The notes under the pieces: model-generated
What the model saw: only the letters and a program-made list of their open reading frames with translations
The model's database searches: none
What the model was told of the DNA's origin: nothing
Position numbers and translations under genes: made by a program
NCBI GenBank assembly: GCA_028722305.1
Contig: JAQYHB010000033.1
Coordinates: forward strand, 1 to 64,000
DNA from: Spirochaetales bacterium
Lineage (GTDB): Bacteria; Spirochaetota; Spirochaetia; Sphaerochaetales; Sphaerochaetaceae
Direction: 5' to 3'
DNA: 64,000 nucleotides
Shown: positions 25,613 through 32,628 of the stretch, piece after piece
How positions within the stretch are numbered: the stretch's first letter is position 1
Layout of the letters: each line of letters opens with the position of its first letter

Positions 25613-26034
25613 ACCAAGTGCTTTTGATTCTCAGCATCGTCTTCGGTTGCCTCTACACCGAGTTGACCGGACTTCTTACGGGAGGGTTGGTCAGTGCCGG
25701 GTACCTATCCATGCATCTGTCCAACCCGGTAAGGATTGCCACCACTGTGGCTGTTTCGTTCGTCACTTACCTATGCGTACTCGGGCTCTCGCAGCTCTTG
25801 ATCGTCTATGGCCGTCGTCGTTTTGTCCTGTGCCTGCTCATCGGCATGGTGCTCTCCGCTCTGCCCGGGATGGCGCCGCTCTCCCTGGACGTCCGTGTCA
25901 TCGGTCTGGTCGTTCCCGGCCTGATTGCCAACGACATGGTCCGACAGGGACCGGTGAAAACCTTGGTCGCGCTTGCCTCCCTGACCTGTGTCTTGGCATT
26001 GGTCGCCTTGATCCTGCTCCACTTGGAGGCCTAG
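25609..26034 (+). CDS. pgsC: Poly-gamma-glutamate biosynthesis protein PgsC (CapC)
   Basis: The 141-aa integral membrane protein has about four spans. It shows the PgsC signature near the N-terminus (FGCLYTELTGLLTGGLVSAG) and a late VIGLVVPGLIANDMVRQG segment. It partners PgsB in the membrane synthase. The start is the ATG overlapping the pgsB stop; the long open frame upstream is a shadow of pgsB. Confidence 0.9.
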   Translation: MNQVLLILSIVFGCLYTELTGLLTGGLVSAGYLSMHLSNPVRIATTVAVSFVTYLCVLGLSQLLIVYGRRRFVLCLLIGMVLSALPGMAPLSLDVRVIGLVVPGLIANDMVRQGPVKTLVALASLTCVLALVALILLHLEA

Positions 26035-26035
26035 C

Positions 26036-27079
26036 GTGCGGCTCAGGTACCCTCTTGTCTCCTTGTTGGTGCTGGCCGCGGGGCTCGTGGCCGGGCTGTG
26101 CACCTTGCGCTCTGCAGACCTGCCTGAACGTGGGGTGATGGAACGGAGCTTCCGTCGGATGCAAGAGGCGGAGGCGTCTATCAAAGCCTACGTGGAAGGC
26201 CAGGGAATCGCGCTTGAGGCGGAAGACCGGGAAGGGACCTATCTGATTGGACCCGAGCTCTCGCCGCTTGTCACCACGATGGGATATCCGGATGTCAAAC
26301 GGACCACCCTGAGTCCGGACAGTGCCGCCTTGCTGGTCCGGCTGTTCACCGAGGCAGGCTTGAGAGAAGGGGATGTGGTCGGGGTGGGCACGAGCGGGTC
26401 GTTTCCCGGATATCTGGTCGCCACCCTCTGCGCGGCCGAAGAGATGGGGCTCAAGGTACGCTTGGCCGCCTCGCTCGGGGCATCGATGTATGGAGCTACA
26501 AGGCCGGAACTCTCCATCCTGACCATTCTGAATCTCCTGCAACAGGATGGGTTCCATTTCGAAGTGGTCGCCGTATCGCCTGGTGGCGATGGAGACCGGG
26601 GAAAGGGTGCCTACGACGGGCTCGTGTATGACGATACAAAGCAGCTTTCCCGATCTTTGCTTCACGCAAGCGGATTCCCGGTTCTTGACGAAGAGGACCT
26701 TGGGTCCAACATTCGGAAACGAAAGGCCCTTTTCGGCCCGATTTCCTGTTTTGTCAATATTGGTGGAGCGGAACCCAATGTGGGTAATGGTGCGGAAATC
26801 CTTGGTCTCGCTCCGGGCTTGGTTGTCCAGAAGCGGAATCTTCCGCTTCGACCTGACCGGGGTCTGGTCTTTGACTACCTGGCCGAGGGCATTCCCGTGT
26901 TGAATCTCTTGCAGGTACGGAAACTGGCATCCCGCTATGGGATTCCCTTCGACCCGAGTCCGTTGCCATCCAATCCGTCTGGTCCCCTGTACCAGAGCCG
27001 GATCGGTCCCTCTTGGATTCCGCTTGCGACCTTGTTGCTGGCGGTGGGAATTCTGCTCTGGGGAAAGGAAAGGAGATAG
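26036..27079 (+). CDS. pgsW: Poly-gamma-glutamate system protein PgsW
   Basis: The 347-aa protein has an N-terminal membrane anchor (SLLVLAAGLVAGLCTL) and a C-terminal hydrophobic segment (IPLATLLLAVGILLWG). Between them is a conserved domain with VGVGTSGSFPGYLVA, RLAASLGASMYGAT and FVNIGGAEPNVGNG, the pattern of the 'poly-gamma-glutamate system protein' family found with pgsB/pgsC in bacteria that lack PgsA. GTG start, 1 nt after pgsC. Exact biochemical role unknown. Last gene of the operon; the tRNA gene converges on it. Confidence 0.8.
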   Translation: MRLRYPLVSLLVLAAGLVAGLCTLRSADLPERGVMERSFRRMQEAEASIKAYVEGQGIALEAEDREGTYLIGPELSPLVTTMGYPDVKRTTLSPDSAALLVRLFTEAGLREGDVVGVGTSGSFPGYLVATLCAAEEMGLKVRLAASLGASMYGATRPELSILTILNLLQQDGFHFEVVAVSPGGDGDRGKGAYDGLVYDDTKQLSRSLLHASGFPVLDEEDLGSNIRKRKALFGPISCFVNIGGAEPNVGNGAEILGLAPGLVVQKRNLPLRPDRGLVFDYLAEGIPVLNLLQVRKLASRYGIPFDPSPLPSNPSGPLYQSRIGPSWIPLATLLLAVGILLWGKERR

Positions 27080-27080
27080 G

Positions 27081-27113
27081 AATACAAAAATGGCCACACC
27101 GTCGGTGTGGCCA
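27081..27113 (-). terminator. Intrinsic terminator of the tRNA-Arg gene
   Basis: A perfect 10-bp stem TGGCCACACC/GGTGTGGCCA with a 3-nt loop. On the minus strand it is followed by TTTTTGTATT. It begins 2 nt after the tRNA discriminator base. On the plus strand no T-run follows, so the PGA operon has no clear terminator of its own here. Confidence 0.85.
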
Positions 27114-27115
27114 CA

Positions 27116-27190
27116 TGGCTCTAGTGCGATTCGAACGCGCGACCTTCTCCTCCGGAGGGAGACGCTCTAATCCAGCTGAGCTATAGAGTC
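27116..27190 (-). tRNA. tRNA-Arg (anticodon CCG)
   Basis: Folded by eye on the minus strand: acceptor GACTCTA/TAGAGCC, D arm GCTC/GAGC, anticodon stem TCTCC/GGAGA with loop CTCCGGA (anticodon CCG, reads CGG), a 5-nt variable loop, T arm GCGCG-TTCGAAT-CGCAC and discriminator A. CCA is not encoded. A20 and C35, the arginine identity bases, are present. Two A-C mismatches stand out: position 2-71 in the acceptor and 50-64 in the T stem. Each is one transition away from a normal pair, so the gene may be slightly degraded or unusual. Confidence 0.9.
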
Positions 27191-27300
27191 GTTGGCCCAA
27201 TATTAACCTGTCTTCCCGATGAAATGCAAGATTATCAGCTTGCATCGTACAAGGGGGTGGGGATATCCTTGACGAAGAAATGCAAAAAGGGGTGTTTTGA

Positions 27301-28215
27301 ATGAAACCTACAGTCGTGGTGCTCGCTGCCGGGATGGGCAGCCGGTATGGTGGAGTGAAACAGATTGACGCGGTCGGCATGCACGGGGAGACCCTGCTCG
27401 ACTTCGGGATGTATGATGCCCGTCGCGCCGGCTTTGCGAAAGTCGTCTTCATCATCCGCAAGGATATCGAGCACGATTTCAGGGAGCGGCTCTTCGATCG
27501 TATCGCCCGCAACATGGACGCCGAATATGTCTTTCAGGAAAAGAGCAGCATGCTTGACCGCGCCCAGCTTGAGGCAAGCAGGGAAACCCGCGTGAAACCT
27601 TGGGGGACCGTCCACGCGATCCTCTGCGCCGAGACCGCAGTCTCGACCCCGTTTGCCGTCATCAACAGCGACGACTACTATGGGCGCAAGGCTTTCGAGG
27701 TCCTTGAGAACCATCTGGAGGGGGTGGACAACGATTCTCCCGAACACGCCATGGTGGGCTATATCCTCGAGAACACGATGAGCAGGGAGGGCAGCGTCAG
27801 CCGCGCCATCTGCTCGATCAGCGATGACGGATACCTGAAGAGCATGGTGGAGAACACCCAGATCGAGTTTGTCGACGGCAAGCCGGTCAGCCACTTCGAG
27901 GGGAAGGATATCAGCCTTTCCGGCAAGGAATGGGTATCGATGAATTTCTTCGGCTTCACCCCGAGGGCTTTCCATGACTTCCGTTCCTACTGGAACGACT
28001 TTGCCAGGGACAATATCCGCGAGCCGAAGAAGGAATGCCTGCTTCCCAACGCCGCCAGCCAGATCGTCACCAGCGGGGACGGCAGGATCAAGGTCTACCA
28101 CACCGACGAGAAATGGTTCGGCATGACCTACAGCGCCGACAAGGAAATCGTCAAACGCGAACTCCGCAAGAAAATCGAGACAGGCTACTATCCCGAGAAG
28201 CTCTGGGAGAAATAA
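27301..28215 (+). CDS. Sugar-phosphate nucleotidyltransferase-like protein
   Basis: The 304-aa protein has the nucleotidyltransferase start VVVLAAGMGSRYGGVKQID and the metal-binding region PFAVINSDDYYG, as in NTP_transferase/GalU-RmlA-type enzymes that make NDP-sugars. Length and motif order fit a stand-alone enzyme. It lies alone between the tRNA gene and a terminator, so the pathway is not shown. Shine-Dalgarno AAGGGGTG precedes the ATG. Confidence 0.75.
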   Translation: MKPTVVVLAAGMGSRYGGVKQIDAVGMHGETLLDFGMYDARRAGFAKVVFIIRKDIEHDFRERLFDRIARNMDAEYVFQEKSSMLDRAQLEASRETRVKPWGTVHAILCAETAVSTPFAVINSDDYYGRKAFEVLENHLEGVDNDSPEHAMVGYILENTMSREGSVSRAICSISDDGYLKSMVENTQIEFVDGKPVSHFEGKDISLSGKEWVSMNFFGFTPRAFHDFRSYWNDFARDNIREPKKECLLPNAASQIVTSGDGRIKVYHTDEKWFGMTYSADKEIVKRELRKKIETGYYPEKLWEK

Positions 28216-28237
28216 GTCTGATCCTGTTCGGGACATG

Positions 28238-28280
28238 CCCTCCTTTCTGGTTGTTGGTCCGGAAAGGAGGGTTTTTATTT
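28238..28280 (+). terminator. Intrinsic terminator after the nucleotidyltransferase gene
   Basis: Stem CCCTCCTTTC/GAAAGGAGGG (10 bp, 14-nt loop) followed by TTTTTATTT. It also separates the convergent LOG gene. Confidence 0.88.
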
Positions 28281-28281
28281 G

Positions 28282-28857
28282 TTATGTGGACAGCTTGTCG
28301 GGCAGTTGTACGTGCTGCCTTGCCATCCGGTCGAGCAGACGGGACGGATCGTTGTCCACCAACAGCGTCTGCTGGCATCTTGGGTCAAGAAAGCCTGTCT
28401 CGACGCTTTTGTGGAGCATGTCCAACAGCGGCTGCCAGTAGCCGTCCACATCCAGGAGCGCCACCGGTTTGTGGTGGTAGCCAAGCTGCCTCCAAGTATA
28501 GGCTTCCATCAGCTCCTCCATGGTTCCGATGCCGCCGGGGAGGGCGAGGAAGCCGTCGCCCAACTCGTACATCTTCTCCTTGCGGCTGTGCATGCCGTCG
28601 GTGATGATCAGCTGGCTTTCCACCTGCTTGGTCCTTACCTGGGGCAAGTCCATCGCTTGCGGCAGGACACCGATCGTGGTGCCCCCGAGACTTTTGAGCG
28701 TGTCCGCGACGACTCCCATGAGTCCCCGGTTCCCCCCTCCGTAGACCAGGTCAAGGCCGGACTTCCTCATGGCCTTGGCAAGATTGACTGCCATGTCCCG
28801 GTAGATGGGGCTACTCCCCATCGTGCTTCCACAAAATACGGTAAGACGGTGCATCAT
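28282..28857 (-). CDS. LOG-family protein (nucleoside 5'-monophosphate phosphoribohydrolase)
   Basis: A protein of about 191 aa with the Rossmann motifs of the LOG/YvdD family: VFCGSTMGSSP, GGGNRGLMG and PGGIGTMEEL. The last two hold the catalytic Arg and Glu. Relatives release the base from nucleoside monophosphates. The start was placed at 28857 (MMHRLTVFCG) rather than the ATG three codons upstream, because a -10 box TACAAT ends 7 nt before it and overlaps the upstream ATG, which suggests a leaderless mRNA. Confidence 0.85.
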   Translation of the reverse strand: MMHRLTVFCGSTMGSSPIYRDMAVNLAKAMRKSGLDLVYGGGNRGLMGVVADTLKSLGGTTIGVLPQAMDLPQVRTKQVESQLIITDGMHSRKEKMYELGDGFLALPGGIGTMEELMEAYTWRQLGYHHKPVALLDVDGYWQPLLDMLHKSVETGFLDPRCQQTLLVDNDPSRLLDRMARQHVQLPDKLST

Positions 28858-28864
28858 GTTCCCC

Positions 28865-28888
28865 ATTGTACCGGTTTTGCTCTACACT
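28865..28888. promoter_or_regulatory. Divergent leaderless promoters of the LOG gene and a hypothetical gene
   Basis: Minus strand: TACAAT (28865-28870) 7 nt before the LOG ATG, with TTTCCA 17 nt upstream. Plus strand: TACACT (28883-28888) 6 nt before the ATG at 28895. The two -10 boxes are only 12 bp apart, so their polymerase footprints must exclude each other. No Shine-Dalgarno is seen for either gene. Confidence 0.5.
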
Positions 28889-28894
28889 GGAAAC

Positions 28895-29344
28895 ATGATG
28901 GACGATGATTTGCCGCAAGGACTGATGCTTCTCCCCGATGAGGAGGAGGTGGTGGATTTCCTGGAAATCCTCTACTGCCGTGCCGTACCTATCCTCGCCG
29001 TGCTCTGCGCGGAAGGCCCTCTCGAGCCGAATCGGATCCAGGCTTTCGAGAAGCGGATGAAAGGGATGTTCCCCGAGGGAAAGGTGGTGGAGGAGATTGA
29101 GAACGCGATCATCGAGGCCGGGCGTTTCCCCCAGGAGCTCTTGCCCTATCTGGTCAACTACCTCTTTCGGACCACGCAACCGTTCCTTGATGACGTCAAC
29201 GCTTTGACCATGAGCCGTATGGTCGTTTCGCTCGCGGGAGAACTTTCCGAGGAGGGGTGGCAGGTGCTTTTGCAGTACGGATCCCGCTTCTTCCTTACCA
29301 AAAACAAGATTCTGCAAGAGGATAGTAGGCAAACCGCTACTTGA
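28895..29344 (+). CDS. Hypothetical cytoplasmic protein
   Basis: A 149-aa protein, acidic at the start (DDDLPQG, PDEEEVVDFLE), predicted mainly helical, with no signal peptide, membrane span or family I recognise. The start is one of two adjacent ATGs (28895 or 28898), 6-9 nt after a -10 box and without a Shine-Dalgarno. Codon use resembles its neighbours. Divergent from the LOG gene. Confidence 0.6.
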   Translation: MMDDDLPQGLMLLPDEEEVVDFLEILYCRAVPILAVLCAEGPLEPNRIQAFEKRMKGMFPEGKVVEEIENAIIEAGRFPQELLPYLVNYLFRTTQPFLDDVNALTMSRMVVSLAGELSEEGWQVLLQYGSRFFLTKNKILQEDSRQTAT

Positions 29345-29369
29345 GTTTGTCTTCTCTGCCGTGTATGAT
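29341..29369 (+). promoter_or_regulatory. Promoter of the first outer-membrane protein gene
   Basis: TTGAGT (29341-29346), a 17-nt spacer and TATGAT (29364-29369), overlapping the end of the preceding gene. The leader carries AAGGAG, properly spaced before the ATG at 29400. Confidence 0.65.
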
Positions 29370-29399
29370 AAATTCCGTATCCCAATGAAGGAGAAAACT

Positions 29400-30449
29400 A
29401 TGAATAGACGTGTTCTGGGATTGATGGGCGCCTTCCTTCTTCTGCCGGCTGTGGCTTTTGCCGTTCCCGTTGCGATTACTTGGGAATGGACCCTTGATGA
29501 TCCCGATGTCACTACATTCAGATATCAGCTTGATGGGGAAGACCCCGATGGATGGACGGTGGTCGATGCCTCCCAGACCTCCTATACTGCGGAGAACATG
29601 GACGGGACGAAGTCCTACACCTTGTATCTGCAACAGTCCTATGATGGCGAGCATTTCAGCGCCAGCGCCACCAGCACCAGCGAGCCACTAGAGACCGGGG
29701 AGGAACAGGTTCCCGCGGAACCGGTAGCGGAACAGGCGCCTGTGGTTGCGGAGACTCCCGTCGCCGCTGAAGAAGCTGTGGCCGAGACACCCGCTCCTTC
29801 CGAGAGCGAGCCAGTCGCCGAGGCAGAGCCGGTCGCGGCTGAAGCGCCTGCTCCCGAGCCGGTTGCCACTGAACAGCCCGTCGCTGAACCGGTCGTCTTT
29901 GCGGAACCTGCTTCCGAGCCGGTTGCCTCGTCTGCAGCCAAGGCTCCCAAGAGCCGTGCTCCGTTCCGCTTCGGCTTCGGTGTGTACGGCAGCGCCGACA
30001 AGGTGCTTGACGAGGATTCCTATCCTGTTCTGAGTTTCAACCACTCCTGGCTTCCTGAACTTGGTGGCGAGATCAAGCTGGAGAACATCCTTGCCGGGAA
30101 GCATGTCGGCATCGGCCTTGACCTGCGAGGCGCATGGATGCCGACTCCCGAGGGCAAGTGGAAGGATGTCTTCGACCATCTGGACGATTTGAACAACGCT
30201 ATGTACGGCTCCGCGGCCCTGGAACTCGACCTGAACTTCGGAAAGACCCTGCTGACGCTTGGCGGTGGTGGTTTCGGTCTCTATGACTTCGACAACTGGA
30301 CCTATGGCGTGCTCGGAAGTGTCGGCATCGGCTACCACTTCACCAAGCACCTGTACATGGGTGTCGACGGGCAATACCGCTATTACCTGGACAACACCGA
30401 GAAGGCGCAGACCCTCAGCGGTAGCGCGTCGACGTTGGTTACTTTCTGA
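29400..30449 (+). CDS. Outer-membrane beta-barrel protein with Pro/Val/Ala/Glu-rich linker
   Basis: A 349-aa exported protein in three parts: signal peptide (GAFLLLPAVAFA); an N-terminal WEWTLDDPDVTTFRYQLDG domain, residues 25-95; a low-complexity linker (about 100-190) built of P-V-A-E repeats; and a C-terminal barrel-like domain with alternating hydrophobic strands ending in Phe (LVTF), the usual BamA-recognised terminal residue. The next gene lacks the linker but shares the N-terminal domain and barrel. The linker could span peptidoglycan. Function unknown. Confidence 0.72.
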   Translation: MNRRVLGLMGAFLLLPAVAFAVPVAITWEWTLDDPDVTTFRYQLDGEDPDGWTVVDASQTSYTAENMDGTKSYTLYLQQSYDGEHFSASATSTSEPLETGEEQVPAEPVAEQAPVVAETPVAAEEAVAETPAPSESEPVAEAEPVAAEAPAPEPVATEQPVAEPVVFAEPASEPVASSAAKAPKSRAPFRFGFGVYGSADKVLDEDSYPVLSFNHSWLPELGGEIKLENILAGKHVGIGLDLRGAWMPTPEGKWKDVFDHLDDLNNAMYGSAALELDLNFGKTLLTLGGGGFGLYDFDNWTYGVLGSVGIGYHFTKHLYMGVDGQYRYYLDNTEKAQTLSGSASTLVTF

Positions 30450-30478
30450 TTTCCATCCTGGTTTTTACGGAGTTTGGA

Positions 30479-30515
30479 GCACCTCGTTTCCACGGGGTGC
30501 TTCTTTTTGTATGAT
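30479..30515 (+). promoter_or_regulatory. Overlapping terminator and promoter between two outer-membrane protein genes
   Basis: An 8-bp stem GCACCTCG/CGGGGTGC (one G-U) with loop TTTCCA and tail TTCTTTTTG forms an intrinsic terminator. The same bases build a promoter: the loop TTTCCA (30487-30492) is a -35-like hexamer, the 3' arm plus T-tract is a 17-nt spacer, and TATGAT (30510-30515) is the -10, ending 6 nt before the next ATG. The first gene is terminated and the second started within 37 bp. Confidence 0.65.
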
Positions 30516-30521
30516 AGAGGT

Positions 30522-31352
30522 ATGAAACGTCTGATTGCCGGCCTGTTGGCTCTTGTGTGCTCGCTTCCGCTCGTCGCCGCCTCCTGGTCCTGGACGACCA
30601 CCGACCCGTTGGTCGTCCGTTACCGTGTGCAGGTGGACGGGACGAACGGAGATTGGATCTACTTGCAGGATGGAGTGCATGCCTATACCTCCAACGGGAA
30701 CGCGTTGGTGCTCCAGTACTCCCATGACGGGGAGAGCTATTCCGATTCTCTGGTCTTTACCTCGAAACCCGGCATCTACCAGGCAGGTTCTGTCTCCATG
30801 AAGGTGGAGGAAAGCCAAGGCGCGTTCCGTGAGCCCAACGGCTTCTGCTTGAGTTTCGTCGGAGGACCCGAGCGGACAATCACCTCGGGCGACTACGCCC
30901 TGTATGACGAGCGTGGCCGTTGGGAGATCGGGCTTGAGGCGGCATGGAAGGAGATGTGGAAGAACGCCGGCCTGATCCTGGGCGGCTCCTATATCCCGGC
31001 GAAGCTCGACGACGATGTGGTGAACACCTTCACCGCCAGCGCGATGATGGGGCTCTCCTTTCCGACCGGCCAATACGAGATTACACTTGGTTTGGGAGGC
31101 TTTTCCTGGTTCTGGGGTGATGCGGATTCCGACCATCTGACACGATGGATGTATGGTTTGCAGGGGATGTTGCGCTATACCTTCAACGTCAACCGACACT
31201 GGTTCGCGGGTTTTGATGTGTTGATGCGCTACTATCTGAAGAGCCGGTTCTTCCATGAAGAGGCCGGCCGGATTGTCAGCAACGAGCCACAGGACAGGGA
31301 CGGAGGGGCGATGACCTTTGGAGCCCATGCGGTGGTGGGGTATCGTTTCTGA
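30522..31352 (+). CDS. Outer-membrane beta-barrel protein, paralogue of the preceding gene
   Basis: The 276-aa exported protein has a signal peptide (LLALVCSLPLVAA) followed by WSWTTTDPLVVRYRVQVDG, clearly related to the N-terminal domain of the upstream gene. It lacks the P-V-A-E linker. The barrel part ends VVGYRF with the terminal Phe. The ATG is 6 nt after a -10 box, so translation may be leaderless. Its stop overlaps the start of the Fic gene by 1 nt. Confidence 0.72.
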   Translation: MKRLIAGLLALVCSLPLVAASWSWTTTDPLVVRYRVQVDGTNGDWIYLQDGVHAYTSNGNALVLQYSHDGESYSDSLVFTSKPGIYQAGSVSMKVEESQGAFREPNGFCLSFVGGPERTITSGDYALYDERGRWEIGLEAAWKEMWKNAGLILGGSYIPAKLDDDVVNTFTASAMMGLSFPTGQYEITLGLGGFSWFWGDADSDHLTRWMYGLQGMLRYTFNVNRHWFAGFDVLMRYYLKSRFFHEEAGRIVSNEPQDRDGGAMTFGAHAVVGYRF

Positions 31353-32059
31353 TGGTCGCGCCATTCATCTCCTTCCATCTTGTGCATCAGCAGCTGGACG
31401 AGCGGGAAGTGCAGGCCCTCGAGGGGGTCTGCGCCCATCGTCATCACGCTGATGCCTGTATCGACGACTATATCGAGCGCCATCAGTTGAACACCGGCTA
31501 TCAGGTGCGGGGCACGTTGAAGGAAGGGGAGAACCTGTTCGGCATCACCGATCCGGCACTTTTGCGCCATACGACAGCCTATTTCAGCGCGCTCCGCGCT
31601 GCCGAGATTCTCTGGCGCAAGGCGGAACCTCCCTTCGGTTTCGATACACTGCTGGACCTGCATGGGGAGCTCTTCGGGGATATCGATCCGTTCGCAGGAA
31701 TGCTGCGGACCTATCCCGAAGGCATCTACTGCGCGCCGGGCCTGATTGAAAGCCAAGGCGAGGGAATCCTGTTCCGACTGCAGTCTGACGGTTATCTCGA
31801 CGGGCGGCTGGCGTTGCTTCCTGGCTATCTGGGAGACTTGCTTGCCCTCCATCCGTTCGCTCGCGGCAACCGCATGGTCATCCATCTGCTGTTCGAGCAG
31901 ATGGGTAGGTTCCGCCATTGGCAGGTGGACTGGGGCGCCCTCGACCTGCGGACAATGGCCGCATGCGAGGATGAAGCCGTCATGGGACGGGGTCGCGATT
32001 TGAGCGCTTATTTGCTTCCGGCTATCTGCCCGAAGACCCAAAGCGGATCGACCCGCTGA
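31352..32059 (+). CDS. Fic-domain protein with degenerate active-site motif
   Basis: The 235-aa protein has the overall Fic order (RGTLKEGENLFGI, FGFDTLLDLHGELFGDIDPFAG) and a core motif at residues 167-178 reading HPFARGNRMVIH. The family motif is HPFx(D/E)GNGRxxR. The catalytic His is kept, but the metal-binding acid is Arg, the second Gly is Arg and both anion-hole Args are Met and His. ATP-dependent AMPylation as usual seems unlikely; altered chemistry or a pseudoenzyme is possible. Coupled to the upstream gene by TGATG and overlapping the convergent CpXC gene by 52 bp. Confidence 0.75.
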   Translation: MVAPFISFHLVHQQLDEREVQALEGVCAHRHHADACIDDYIERHQLNTGYQVRGTLKEGENLFGITDPALLRHTTAYFSALRAAEILWRKAEPPFGFDTLLDLHGELFGDIDPFAGMLRTYPEGIYCAPGLIESQGEGILFRLQSDGYLDGRLALLPGYLGDLLALHPFARGNRMVIHLLFEQMGRFRHWQVDWGALDLRTMAACEDEAVMGRGRDLSAYLLPAICPKTQSGSTR

Positions 32060-32628
32060 AATTTTCCGGAATCGGTTTCCAGAGATTTTCCCTTCGCGTC
32101 CAGCTCGAGGTAGAGGGAGTCAGGAATCCGCACCATTCCCTCAAGCACCCCGGTCGGCCCCAGCTTGCTGAACGAAAGCTGGCCTTCCCGATGCTCGGCG
32201 AAGAGCAACGTGGCTTGCTGGTCGGCCGGATCCTGACGCAGACCCAGGTAGAGCTTGCAGAGTTCCAGCGTCCGGTCGTCGAGCAGGCTCTCGAAGGCCA
32301 GCACCTTTTCCTTCAGCTCGTTCACGCTTCTGACCAGCCTGAGCTTCAAGCCCGCCAGTTCCTCCGGGGCGTCGACCTTGGTTGTCTCCTCCTTGGTGTC
32401 GGGGGCGAGAAGCAGGGCATAGCCAGCCTCCTTGTGGACCACGACCAATTCGTGTTCCACCTGGAAGCGGGTGCCGCACTTGGTACAGGTGTGGGTGAAA
32501 AGAGAGTCGGTCAGGATGCCATACTGTAGGTTCGGCTCTTTCCCCAAATCCACGCTGGTGGGCATCTTCAGGTGCTGCACCGCGTGGCAGGAGGGACAGA
32601 AAAGGTCTACCTCGACATCACTGGTCAT
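32008..32628 (-). CDS. CpXC-domain protein
   Basis: A 206-aa protein with the CpXC pattern: LFCPSCHAV near residue 10 and HTCTKCGTRFQVEHELVV near residue 50, forming a zinc-ribbon-like site, then an alpha/beta C-terminal part. Family function is unknown. It overlaps the 3' end of rlmKL by 11 nt and is probably co-transcribed with rlmKL and hslO. Confidence 0.78.
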   Translation of the reverse strand: MTSDVEVDLFCPSCHAVQHLKMPTSVDLGKEPNLQYGILTDSLFTHTCTKCGTRFQVEHELVVVHKEAGYALLLAPDTKEETTKVDAPEELAGLKLRLVRSVNELKEKVLAFESLLDDRTLELCKLYLGLRQDPADQQATLLFAEHREGQLSFSKLGPTGVLEGMVRIPDSLYLELDAKGKSLETDSGKFQRVDPLWVFGQIAGSK

